This document shows positions 28,029-36,657 of a stretch of DNA of 56,186 nucleotides, in pieces. The translations under genes were made by a program, and so were the position numbers. This DNA is from SW10 sp965657795 (lineage in GTDB: Bacteria; Verrucomicrobiota; Verrucomicrobiia; Verrucomicrobiales; Akkermansiaceae). The stretch's first letter is position 1, and each line of letters begins with the position of its first letter. The notes beneath the pieces were generated by a model, which saw nothing but the letters and a program-made list of their open reading frames with translations, was not told the DNA's origin and ran no database searches. Location: assembly GCA_965657795.1 (NCBI GenBank), contig CBFHQJ010000022.1:1-56186 (forward strand). Direction: 5' to 3'.

Positions 28029-28326
28029 CGGGTGTGCTCTCAGACAGATTTTCTCTTTATGGAGTCGGCGTTTTTCCACCTAAGGGTTTGCGTCCGCCGA
28101 CCCGCCCAAAATGCCCAGAAGTGCCAAGATTCGAAAACCAAAAAACTCTTAGAATTTTTTAAGAAATGAGATCCTTTGTTCCACAAATGATCCACGGTTT
28201 TTTTAAAAAAAAATCACTCTACTCCGATTTCTTAAGCCACCTTAATCAGTGTTCCATTTTTGACACTTTGAGCATCACAATGAGACTAAACAACTGCTTG
28301 AAGGGTCTCAGCACCTTTCCTGTTGT
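28029..28326. other. Candidate replication origin region upstream of dnaA
   Basis: This gene-free stretch contains an A/T-rich block (about 28130-28270) with long A and T runs, for example near 28198-28215. It also holds two near-matches to the DnaA box TTATCCACA, TGTTCCACA (about 28178) and TGATCCACG (about 28189), each 7 of 9. Position beside dnaA and base composition fit an origin. The boxes are weak and I found no perfect copy inside it. Confidence 0.35.
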
Positions 28327-29862
28327 TCAGCTTTTGGACTTGCTTGTGAACAAGAAGCCTAAATAGCCAAACAGGTAGGTGATTGCAGCGTTCAGAGGGA
28401 AAAACCACTCGGAAGCCAGCTTGGGGCGCGACTCGACCAGCGTCTGGGCAAAGTCTGACATTTCCACACTCTGCAGGATGATCATTAACTCAGGGCGAAA
28501 CCATGCCACGAGAAGCACTGACATGACGGTCCCAACGATCAGTCCGGATGTCGAAGACTTCCAGGGAAGTAACGCCGCCATCAATACTCCCAACAGAGGT
28601 CCATAGGTATAGGCAACCATCCCGAATGCCAACCCGATGAGATCACTGTCTTCGTTGTTGGAATAGATCCACCACAGGACCAATCCCGCAATCGTCAACA
28701 CAACTCCCCAAATACAAACTGCGATGCGGGACTTACGCACCATTTCCGCGCCGTCTCCCTCACTCTCCATTCGGCTCCGTCCATAGATCACGGACAAACT
28801 TGTCTGACTCAATGCCGCCAAGATTGAATCCAAACTTGAGATCGCCGCAGCAAAGGCTCCGGCAAGAATCAATCCACTGATGCCCATTGGCACTTCATTC
28901 ACGATCCAAGTGGGGAAGACGAAGTTAGAGTTCTCATCAAACTTTGCGGCCAGGTCGGAATTGGGGGCGAATTTTTGATACCACGCAAACAAACCGGCAC
29001 CTACTGCCAACATTAAAATAGTAATCAGGATTGAGACGCTACTCCAACGCATTGCCTTGCGAGCGTCCGCAACATTCCCGCAACAAAACATTCGCTGCGT
29101 GTTGAGTTGGTCCACACCAAATGCCGTAAAGTTCTGAAAAGGCATTGCCAACAATCCAACCCAGAGGGTGTAACGAAGTCCGGGCTCCTCAAAAACAGAA
29201 GTCAGATCGAACACCTTCATCTTATCAACTTCCTTCCCATCCACCACCACCTGGTTGAGCTGCACGATCTCACTCCAACCCACGTGGTAGATTAACAAGC
29301 AGAGCGCGAGCCCCCCTCCAAAGATGAAGAGCACAAACTGCATCACATCCGTCCAGATCACCGTCCTCATCCCTCCCATGAAAGTCCAGAGGATGGCAAT
29401 GACTCCAATCACGACGATGCAGATCCGGGCATCAAGTCCGGTCACCACTTGTAGAATGATCGCAGTCACCAAAACTCGCACACTTTGACCAAGAATCGAT
29501 CCCAGTGAGAAGAGTCCGGTCACCAACCAACGAACAGCTTCACCCAGTCGATTCCCAATAAAATCATAGGGGCTGTAAATCTCCTTCTCGTAATAAAGAG
29601 GCACAAGCCAATGAGCCACCGCGAAGCGGGCGATGACCGATCCCAACCCCCATTGCAAATAAGTCCAGTCTCCGGACATCGCGTAAACCATTCCGGGAAC
29701 ACCGATAAAGGTCAGCGCACTAATCTCGGTGGCAATCATCGAACCACTCACCGACCACCAGGGCAAGGTCTTACCGCCGAGGAAGAAATCTTTAATATTC
29801 GCCTGCTGGCCTGACATCCGGTGCCCGATCCACGTTGTCAAAACCATGTAGCCAATGACCAC
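28327..29862 (-). CDS. Sodium:solute symporter (SSS family)
   Basis: An inner-membrane Na+-coupled transporter of about 511 residues and roughly 13 membrane helices. Family features include the TM1 region, then KDFFLGGKTLPWWSVSGSMIATE, GVPGMVYAMSGDW and LAGAFAAAISSLDSILAALSQ, the conserved Na+-site helix. The substrate (sugar, nucleoside, organic acid) cannot be inferred. The annotated start is GTG 29862. An upstream ATG at 29889 in the same frame would give MEFTG, then TAG (29872-29874), then DWAVVIGYM, which looks like the true N terminus broken by a stop. Starting at GTG trims the start of TM1 but probably leaves the protein functional. Confidence 0.85.
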   Translation of the reverse strand: MVIGYMVLTTWIGHRMSGQQANIKDFFLGGKTLPWWSVSGSMIATEISALTFIGVPGMVYAMSGDWTYLQWGLGSVIARFAVAHWLVPLYYEKEIYSPYDFIGNRLGEAVRWLVTGLFSLGSILGQSVRVLVTAIILQVVTGLDARICIVVIGVIAILWTFMGGMRTVIWTDVMQFVLFIFGGGLALCLLIYHVGWSEIVQLNQVVVDGKEVDKMKVFDLTSVFEEPGLRYTLWVGLLAMPFQNFTAFGVDQLNTQRMFCCGNVADARKAMRWSSVSILITILMLAVGAGLFAWYQKFAPNSDLAAKFDENSNFVFPTWIVNEVPMGISGLILAGAFAAAISSLDSILAALSQTSLSVIYGRSRMESEGDGAEMVRKSRIAVCIWGVVLTIAGLVLWWIYSNNEDSDLIGLAFGMVAYTYGPLLGVLMAALLPWKSSTSGLIVGTVMSVLLVAWFRPELMIILQSVEMSDFAQTLVESRPKLASEWFFPLNAAITYLFGYLGFLFTSKSKS

Positions 29863-29930
29863 AGCCCAATCCTATCCCGTGAATTCCATTGCGGCACCCT
29901 ACAAACCAAGAACATTCTGTCCATGACCAC

Positions 29931-29939
29931 TTATCCACA
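29931..29939 (+). promoter_or_regulatory. Perfect DnaA box TTATCCACA
   Basis: An exact 9-of-9 match in the short divergent intergenic region between the symporter gene and kdsB, about 1.9 kb from the dnaA start. It may belong to an extended origin, titrate DnaA, regulate the flanking promoters or be chance. Confidence 0.4.
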
Positions 29940-30011
29940 AAATGCTTCCACCACGCGAATAGCCTTGTGAGCTTCAATCCCTCTGCATAATCTCGAGAAA
30001 CCGCGACATTA

Positions 30012-30767
30012 GTGAGCAGGGAAAAAAAGAAACCGCATATTATTGGTATCATTCCGGCCCGATGGGCCTCCTCCCGCTTCCCCGGAAAGCCGCTTCATCC
30101 ACTTCTTGGGAAACCACTTCTCCAACACGTTTTCGAACGCGCTTCTCTTTGCACCGAGCTTGATCAACTCGTAGTCGCCACCGACGACGATCGCATCTCC
30201 GCTTTATGTAAATTGATCGGGGCCAAGGTCGTTAATACTCGAGCAGACCACTCCACCGGAACCGACCGTATCGCCGAGGCTGCCGATCAATGTGAGACTG
30301 CTACTCACGTCATCAACATTCAGGGGGACGAACCTTTACTTGAACCCGAACTCGTCGACACCCTCGCGAGAGAACTGCGCGAAGACAACGGTCTCCCCAT
30401 GATCACGGCCGGGAGTCCGCTTGATGACCCCGATCTCATTGCCGATTCCAATATCGTCAAACTGGTCATCGATCGAAACCGCAACGCCCTCTATTTCTCT
30501 CGCTCTCCCATTCCCTTTAGAAGAAGTGAAGTCCCCACTCTCCCCACTTATCGCCACTTGGGAATTTACGGATACCGGATCGACTTCCTCCAACGCTTCA
30601 TAAGCCTTCCTTCCTCTCCCTTGGAAATGGCAGAGGGACTGGAGCAACTTCGCGCACTCGAAGATGGCGCCACCATTCGCGTTCATCTTACCGAACACGA
30701 GGCCATCGGCCTTGACTCTCCCGACCAAATCCCGCTCATCGAATCTCTGCTCGCCTCATCTCAATGA
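30012..30767 (+). CDS. kdsB: 3-deoxy-manno-octulosonate cytidylyltransferase (CMP-KDO synthetase)
   Basis: Activates KDO with CTP to CMP-KDO for the inner core of lipopolysaccharide, in the cytoplasm. The 251-residue protein shows IIPARWASSRFPGKPL (nucleotide-binding loop), VVATDD, NTRADHSTGTDRIAEA, NIQGDEP and HLGIYGYR, all standard. The start is GTG 30012. Its stop overlaps the pyrG start (ATGA), making a coupled operon in which the next gene makes the CTP used here. It also implies that this organism has a Gram-negative outer membrane with KDO-type LPS. Confidence 0.95.
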   Translation: MSREKKKPHIIGIIPARWASSRFPGKPLHPLLGKPLLQHVFERASLCTELDQLVVATDDDRISALCKLIGAKVVNTRADHSTGTDRIAEAADQCETATHVINIQGDEPLLEPELVDTLARELREDNGLPMITAGSPLDDPDLIADSNIVKLVIDRNRNALYFSRSPIPFRRSEVPTLPTYRHLGIYGYRIDFLQRFISLPSSPLEMAEGLEQLRALEDGATIRVHLTEHEAIGLDSPDQIPLIESLLASSQ

Positions 30768-32368
30768 AATACATCTTTGTCACCGGAGGAGTCGTTTCCT
30801 CGCTCGGAAAAGGACTCGCCGCCGCCTCCATCGGGACACTCCTGGAACATCGGGGACTGAACGTCATTCTGCAAAAGTTTGATCCTTATCTGAACGTCGA
30901 CCCCGGCACCATGTCTCCATACCAACACGGCGAAGTTTACGTCCTCGATGATGGTGCGGAAACAGACCTTGACCTGGGCCACTACGAGCGGTTCACCCAC
31001 GGAAATCTTTCCCAGGTGAATAGTTTGAGTTCGGGGCAAGTCTTCGAAAATGTGATCAAAAACGAGCGGGCCGGTAAATACCTCGGCGCGACTGTTCAGT
31101 TCATTCCCCACGTCACCGATGAGATTAAGGAGCGACTTAAAATGGCGACCGAACGTAACCGCGATGCCGACGTCATCATTACCGAGATTGGCGGTACGGT
31201 TGGTGATATCGAAGGCCACCTTTTTCTGGAAGCCCTTCGTCAGTTTGCTCTCGAGGTCGGGGATGAGAACGTTTGTTTCATCCACGTTACCCTTCTCCCG
31301 ATGGTCAAAGCCGCTGGCGAAATTAAAACCAAGCCGACCCAGCAATCGGTGGCCAAACTTCGTGAGATTGGAATTCAACCCGACATCATCATCTGCCGGA
31401 CCGAACACCATCTCGACGATGACAACAAGCGCAAGATTGCCATGTTCTGCAACGTCAGAAAAAAGAACGTGGTCGCTTTCCGTGATGTCGAAAACACCAT
31501 TTACGAATGCCCTCTCGATCTTCGGAAAGACAAGATCGATCGCCTTGTCGCCGACTCCCTTGGACTGAAATCCGACACTCCCGACCTTTCGAAATGGCAG
31601 GGCTTTGTTGATCGTTTAGTCAACCCATCAAAGATTACGTCCATTGCAGTCGTCGGAAAATACATTGAACTCAACGACGCTTACAAATCGATTTACGAAT
31701 CGCTCACGATCGCCGGAGCTGAGCACGACACTGCGGTCAATATCGTTAAGATTGACGCAGAGGATATCGAAAAAGAAGGAGCCCAATCAATCATTGGAAA
31801 CGTCAATGGCATCCTTGTTCCCGGAGGCTTCGGAGCACGTGGCACCGAAGGTAAAATCCTCGCGGCTCAATATGCCCGCGAAAACAAAATCCCCTATCTC
31901 GGAATTTGTCTGGGGATGCAAATCGCCACCATCGAATTCGCCCGAAATGTCTGTGGCCTCGCTGACGCAAATTCGACCGAGTTCAACAAGGAGGCCGAAC
32001 ATCCCGTGATCAGTCTTCAGGAAGAACAACAAGGAATCGTTGATATGGGTGCCTCGATGCGACTCGGGTCATGCGCCTCGACGCTCTATCCGGAGACCAA
32101 GTCTTACGAGCTTTACGGTCAAACAGACACGATTCACGAGCGTCACCGCCATCGCTGGGAATTTAACACGGCTTACCGCGAACAACTTGAGGGCTGCGGA
32201 CTTACCATCGCATCGGTCTCGCAGAACGAGGGACTTGTCGAAATCATCGAAATTGCCGATCACCCTTTCTTCATTGGGGCGCAATTTCACCCTGAATTTA
32301 AATCCAAACCCAACCAACCTCACCCGCTTTTCTCGGGACTCATCTCAGCCTCCCTTGAGAATTCATGA
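30764..32368 (+). CDS. pyrG: CTP synthase
   Basis: Converts UTP to CTP with ATP and glutamine. At 534 residues it has both parts: the N-terminal synthetase domain (FVTGGVVSSLGKGLAAASIG, with the P-loop, and EIGGTVGDIEG) and the C-terminal class-I glutaminase with the nucleophile Cys in YLGICLGMQIA and the His/Glu pair in AQFHPEFKSKP. It sits between kdsB and nagZ with 4-bp overlaps on both sides, linking CTP supply to CMP-KDO synthesis. Confidence 0.98.
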   Translation: MKYIFVTGGVVSSLGKGLAAASIGTLLEHRGLNVILQKFDPYLNVDPGTMSPYQHGEVYVLDDGAETDLDLGHYERFTHGNLSQVNSLSSGQVFENVIKNERAGKYLGATVQFIPHVTDEIKERLKMATERNRDADVIITEIGGTVGDIEGHLFLEALRQFALEVGDENVCFIHVTLLPMVKAAGEIKTKPTQQSVAKLREIGIQPDIIICRTEHHLDDDNKRKIAMFCNVRKKNVVAFRDVENTIYECPLDLRKDKIDRLVADSLGLKSDTPDLSKWQGFVDRLVNPSKITSIAVVGKYIELNDAYKSIYESLTIAGAEHDTAVNIVKIDAEDIEKEGAQSIIGNVNGILVPGGFGARGTEGKILAAQYARENKIPYLGICLGMQIATIEFARNVCGLADANSTEFNKEAEHPVISLQEEQQGIVDMGASMRLGSCASTLYPETKSYELYGQTDTIHERHRHRWEFNTAYREQLEGCGLTIASVSQNEGLVEIIEIADHPFFIGAQFHPEFKSKPNQPHPLFSGLISASLENS

Positions 32369-33432
32369 ATGCGACTCGGTTGATTGTTGGCCTCTCGGGT
32401 CCTGAACTCACTGCGGAAGAAGAATCCATTTTTCGGGCGATTCAACCGGCTGGATATATTCTATTCTCGCGGAATCTTGTCTCGGCCGAGCAAATCAGAG
32501 AACTCACTGACTCTCTTAATTCGCTTTCCCTCGATAGGCCCTTTATTTCGATCGATCAAGAAGGTGGTCGCGTGTGGCGCACACGCGAGTTTAGCTGCGC
32601 GCCTCCTGACGCGGCGACGCTTACCGCAAAAGCGACACCTCGCCAGATCGCCCAATTCGGAGCATTGACCGGACAACTCCTTGAGATCCTTGGTATTAAT
32701 CTCAACTTTGCCCCTGTCCTCGACCTCGATCATTTCCCCGCCCAAAACAACGGACTTCGCGGAAGATGCTGGGGGACAGATTCCCAGACCGTCATCAACA
32801 ATGCCGGTGTCTTCAATCGTTGGATGCGAAAGCAATTCATTCTCTCCTGCGGCAAACATTTCCCCACAAACGGACTCGCCCTCAGCGACCCCCACCATGA
32901 CCTACCCGTCGCCAAGGTGAGTCGCGCGGACCTGCTCAAGGAAGATCTCCTGCCTTACACCGCCCTTATGCCGGAACTGGACGCCATCATGGCTTGCCAC
33001 CTTCACTTCCCTAAATTGGACCCCGAAATGCCGGCTTCGCTGAGCCGAAAGATCCTAACCGGGCTCCTCCGGGATCAACTCGGCTACAACGGACTAATTC
33101 TTACCGACGATCTCGATATGGGAGCAATCGTCAATCACCACGGCCGTGGCAATGATATCAAGTTGGCGCTCGAAGCAGGAGCCGACATCGCCTTGATTTG
33201 CCATGACATGGCCAAGCTTCCGGAAGTTCTAAAAGATCTTCAGGTCAACAACGACCATGACTCCTTACTCCGCATCGAAAAGCGGCGCAACAAGCTCAAA
33301 CGCCCGCCGGATTTCTCAGTCTCGAGATGGCAGGAACTGAACGACCAAATGACCGATCTGACTCGCGAAGTGATCGGCAAAAACCGGTTCGAGCTTGATC
33401 GGCCGACACAAAGCCCGGTGGAAGAATATTAA
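32365..33432 (+). CDS. nagZ: Glycoside hydrolase family 3, NagZ-like beta-N-acetylhexosaminidase
   Basis: Probably removes N-acetylglucosamine from muropeptides during peptidoglycan recycling; no signal peptide is seen, so it is cytoplasmic. The 355-residue protein has the single-domain NagZ layout: GYILFSRNL, SIDQEGGRVWR, LGINLNFAPVLDL, GKHFPTNG in place of the usual KHFPGHG, SDPHHDLP (the Asp-x-His dyad kept) and the nucleophile Asp in LILTDDLDMGAI. The Gly-His to Thr-Asn change in the conserved loop is a real difference from typical members. The start overlaps the pyrG stop by 4 bp. The C-terminal 60 residues are not typical. Confidence 0.85.
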   Translation: MNATRLIVGLSGPELTAEEESIFRAIQPAGYILFSRNLVSAEQIRELTDSLNSLSLDRPFISIDQEGGRVWRTREFSCAPPDAATLTAKATPRQIAQFGALTGQLLEILGINLNFAPVLDLDHFPAQNNGLRGRCWGTDSQTVINNAGVFNRWMRKQFILSCGKHFPTNGLALSDPHHDLPVAKVSRADLLKEDLLPYTALMPELDAIMACHLHFPKLDPEMPASLSRKILTGLLRDQLGYNGLILTDDLDMGAIVNHHGRGNDIKLALEAGADIALICHDMAKLPEVLKDLQVNNDHDSLLRIEKRRNKLKRPPDFSVSRWQELNDQMTDLTREVIGKNRFELDRPTQSPVEEY

Positions 33433-34829
33433 AACTCCACGGTCTGACCAAGCTCAGCCACGGAGATTTCTCCATCGTGCTCTTCCTTCAGAGCCTCGCA
33501 TAGCGCCTCGCTCCGACCGGTTTCGCCATGGACCAGCCAGACTTTCTTCTTCGACCCTTTGATCTTGTGAAAGTAATCGAGTAACTCGGAGTGATCGGCA
33601 TGCCCCGAAAACGAATCCATAATTTCGATATTCGCCTTCACCTTATACTCATCACCAAAAATTCGAACCTCTTCGTGCCCTTCGCGAATCTTCCAGCCCA
33701 AGGTATTCTGCGCGCAATAGCCAACAAAGAGAATCGTGTTTCGCGGGTTCCCTATATTGTTTCTCAGGTGGTGGAGAATTCTGCCTGCTTCGCACATCCC
33801 GGACGCTGAGATGACAATCGACTGTCGTTTGTCGTCATTGAGCTCTTTTGATTTTGCTACCGAGCGAATGAGAGTGAGCCCTTCAAAACCAAAGGGGTTA
33901 CTCTTATCAAAAAGAACTTGGTAAACTTCGTCGTTAAAGCACTCGGGGTGTAGGCGGAAAATTTCAGTAGCATTTACTGCCAAAGGACTATCGACATAAA
34001 CCGGCGTATCCGGAATCGCTCCACTTCGGAATAATTCGAGAAGGACGTAGAGAAGCTGTTGAGTTCGCTCAACCGCAAATGCTGGAATGATGACTTTCCC
34101 ACCCTTCTTCAGGGCCTTGCTTAAAATTTCCGCGACCTTGTCATCAGCTCCGGCACCGAGTTCGTGCTCTCGCCCGCCGTAGGTGCTCTCCATGAGAACA
34201 AAATCAATATCCTCACTGGCCACCGGATCGCGGAGCAAGTCGTTATCACCACGACCAACATCGCCGGAAAACAGGAGCCGCTTCTTCTGCCCGTCCTCTT
34301 CATCTTCAATATCAAGAATCACTTGGGCGCTTCCCAAAATATGGCCTGCATCAATAAAAGTGAGCTCGACGCCCTTCGCAATCATTATCTTGCGGTTGTA
34401 GCCCACGTTCACAAACTGACGCAGACACAGCTCGGCATCAATCGGCGTATAAAGTGGCTCGATCAGAGGAAGCCCTTCTTTTTTACGCTTCTTATTCATC
34501 CACTCGGCGTCCGATTTCTGAATCCGGGCCGAATCCGCCAGCATCACCTGGCACAAGTCACGTGTTGCAAATGTCGCGTAGATGTTTCCCTCAAACCCTT
34601 TGCTGGAAAGATTGGGAAGGTTCCCACTGTGATCAATGTGAGCGTGTGAGAGAACAACATGATCGATGCTCTTGGGATCGAAGTGCGGGAAGCAGCAATT
34701 TACCTCATGGGCATCTTTCCGCCGTCCCTGATAAAGCCCGCAGTCCAAAAGAATGCGCTGCCCATTTACCTCTAAAAGATGCTGCGACCCGGTGGTCGTT
34801 CCTGCTGCTCCACAAAATTTAAGCTTCAT
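33429..34829 (-). CDS. Metallo-beta-lactamase/beta-CASP RNA nuclease
   Basis: A 466-residue protein of the CPSF73-like/YSH1 group, which cleave RNA. Zinc motifs are complete: SHAHIDHSGNLP, then FIDAGHILGSAQV, LLFSGDVGRGD and the C-terminal SGHADHSELLDY. The beta-CASP region and RMMBL-like end (WLVHGETGRSEALCEAL) complete the fold. Bacterial members are thought to act in RNA processing or decay. It is the last gene of a leftward group after hisA and the UDP-glucuronate decarboxylase; its stop overlaps that of convergent nagZ. Confidence 0.9.
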   Translation of the reverse strand: MKLKFCGAAGTTTGSQHLLEVNGQRILLDCGLYQGRRKDAHEVNCCFPHFDPKSIDHVVLSHAHIDHSGNLPNLSSKGFEGNIYATFATRDLCQVMLADSARIQKSDAEWMNKKRKKEGLPLIEPLYTPIDAELCLRQFVNVGYNRKIMIAKGVELTFIDAGHILGSAQVILDIEDEEDGQKKRLLFSGDVGRGDNDLLRDPVASEDIDFVLMESTYGGREHELGAGADDKVAEILSKALKKGGKVIIPAFAVERTQQLLYVLLELFRSGAIPDTPVYVDSPLAVNATEIFRLHPECFNDEVYQVLFDKSNPFGFEGLTLIRSVAKSKELNDDKRQSIVISASGMCEAGRILHHLRNNIGNPRNTILFVGYCAQNTLGWKIREGHEEVRIFGDEYKVKANIEIMDSFSGHADHSELLDYFHKIKGSKKKVWLVHGETGRSEALCEALKEEHDGEISVAELGQTVEF

Positions 34830-34880
34830 GTCCGAGAAGGGACGCTAACCGTGCCTCCACCACCTGACCACCGAAAAGTC

Positions 34881-35819
34881 CTACTCTGTCGAAAGCTCGG
34901 TCTCAAAATACTCAATCGTTTTCTTCAGCCCCTCTCGCAATTCGACTTTTGGTTCCCAGTCGAGTTCACTTTTTGCCAGGGCAATATCTGGCTGGCGCTG
35001 TTTCGGGTCATCTTGCGGGAGATCCAGATGGATGATCTCGGATTTGGAACCAGTCAAATCAATCACCTGCTCGGCCAGTTCCAACATCGTGAACTCATTC
35101 GGATTCCCGATATTCAAAGGACCGATATGAGAGCCATCCATCAAACGGATCATCCCTTCGATGTTGTCATCGCAATAGCAAAATGAGCGTGTTTGCGAGC
35201 CATCCCCGTATATGGTAATTGCTTCACCCCTCAGGGCCTGGACAATGAAATTAGAGACGACTCTTCCGTCTTCGGCATTCATGCGTGGACCGTAGGTGTT
35301 GAAAATTCTCATAATCCTAATGTCCACCCCATTTTGTCGGTGGTAGTCTACAAACAGGGTCTCTGCACAACGTTTCCCTTCGTCATAGCATGAACGAATA
35401 CCGATTGGGTTAACATGCCCCCAGTAGTCTTCGCGTTGTGGATGAACCAGCGGATCTCCATATACCTCCGATGTCGAAGCTTGCAGAATCCTGGCCTGAG
35501 TACGTCGCGCCAAGCCCAACATATTGATCGCTCCCATGACCGAAGTCTTCATGGTTTTAATCGCGTTATATTGATAATGCACGGGCGATGCCGGACACGC
35601 TAGATTGTAGATTTGATCAACCTCGAGCTTGATCGGATCGATGATATCGTGTCGAACCAACTCAAAATTAGGATGTCCCATGAGATGATTAATATTCTTC
35701 CGGCGACCTGTGAAATAGTTATCGAGACAGATGACTTCATTCCCGGCCTGAATCATCCGATCACAAAGATGACTTCCCAAAAAACCTGATCCACCGGTCA
35801 CTAATACTCTCTTCGACAT
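34881..35819 (-). CDS. UDP-glucuronic acid decarboxylase (UDP-xylose synthase)
   Basis: A short-chain dehydrogenase/epimerase-fold enzyme converting UDP-glucuronate to UDP-xylose with bound NAD+. The 312-residue protein starts RVLVTGGSGFLGSHLCD (NAD loop) and carries ACPASPVHYQYNAIKT, the catalytic Thr/Ser-Glu in QASTSEVYGDP, and Tyr-x3-Lys in SCYDEGKRCAETL. These match the UXS subgroup more closely than general epimerases. The product feeds surface polysaccharide synthesis. It lies between hisA and the nuclease on the same strand with short gaps (25 and 51 bp). Confidence 0.9.
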   Translation of the reverse strand: MSKRVLVTGGSGFLGSHLCDRMIQAGNEVICLDNYFTGRRKNINHLMGHPNFELVRHDIIDPIKLEVDQIYNLACPASPVHYQYNAIKTMKTSVMGAINMLGLARRTQARILQASTSEVYGDPLVHPQREDYWGHVNPIGIRSCYDEGKRCAETLFVDYHRQNGVDIRIMRIFNTYGPRMNAEDGRVVSNFIVQALRGEAITIYGDGSQTRSFCYCDDNIEGMIRLMDGSHIGPLNIGNPNEFTMLELAEQVIDLTGSKSEIIHLDLPQDDPKQRQPDIALAKSELDWEPKVELREGLKKTIEYFETELSTE

Positions 35820-35844
35820 CGTCTGAGATTAAAAGCATCACTAC

Positions 35845-36618
35845 TCACATTGACGAGTCTCGATTCCATTTTAAGAGCGACTTGTAGGACACTCCGGTCC
35901 CTCCAAACAAATCCAGAGCACTTCCGACGGTCGCATCCAATCGACCGCCGCTCGCATCATCGATAAGCTTCAAATCCTCCAAACCCCGCACTCCGCCCGC
36001 ATAGGTTACCGGACACCCTGTCCACTGCCCTAAAAGATTCACCAATGACACATCAACTCCTGCACATTGCCCCTCGACATCAGCAGCATGAATCAAAAAT
36101 TCACCGCAATATTGCGAGAGGTGGTCAAGCGTCTCCAGATTGACATCCATTTCGGTAATGGTTTGCCAGCGATTCATGGCCACTTTCCAGCCATCGCCCA
36201 CTTGTCGGCAACTTAGATCGACCACCACTCTTTCTGCGCCAACTTCGTCCGCCAGCAATTTAGCCCGATCCTCCAAAAATTCCCCCTCTGAATCGAAAAA
36301 CCAAGAGGTCACAATCACCTCGCTCGCACCAGCGTCCAACCACTTCGCGGCATTATCGCAACAAATCCCGCCGCCAATCTGCAATCCACCCGGCCATGCC
36401 CCGAGGGCTTCTTTTGCTGCATCATCATTCCCCGGCCCCAATTTAATCACGTGACCACCCCGCAATTCATCTCCCGCAAACTTCACAGCATACCAGGACG
36501 GCGACTTCTCCGAAACAAAGTTTTCGACCGCGCCCTCGTCATTGAGCGTGCCGCCGACAATCTGTTTCACTTTTCCTTCGTGAAGGTCAATACATGGGCG
36601 AAACTTCGTGGTGGCCAT
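35845..36618 (-). CDS. hisA: Phosphoribosylformimino-AICAR-P isomerase, eukaryotic type (HisA/HIS6)
   Basis: Catalyses the fourth step of histidine synthesis, isomerising ProFAR to PRFAR on a TIM barrel. ATG 36618 gives 257 residues. The sequence starts MATTKFRPCIDLHEGKVKQI and has HVIKLGPGNDDAAKEAL, LQIGGGICCDNAAKWLDAGA, RVVVDLSCRQ, LIHAADVEGQCAGVD and VTYAGGVRGLEDL. It resembles the yeast HIS6/plant subtype rather than the common bacterial HisA (which begins MIIPAIDL). The open frame runs 147 codons further upstream through the neighbouring divergent gene and is not coding there. No other his gene is in the window. Confidence 0.85.
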   Translation of the reverse strand: MATTKFRPCIDLHEGKVKQIVGGTLNDEGAVENFVSEKSPSWYAVKFAGDELRGGHVIKLGPGNDDAAKEALGAWPGGLQIGGGICCDNAAKWLDAGASEVIVTSWFFDSEGEFLEDRAKLLADEVGAERVVVDLSCRQVGDGWKVAMNRWQTITEMDVNLETLDHLSQYCGEFLIHAADVEGQCAGVDVSLVNLLGQWTGCPVTYAGGVRGLEDLKLIDDASGGRLDATVGSALDLFGGTGVSYKSLLKWNRDSSM

Positions 36619-36657
36619 GTCCGTAGATAAATTGTCCTCTTTTGGAATCCAAGCTTC

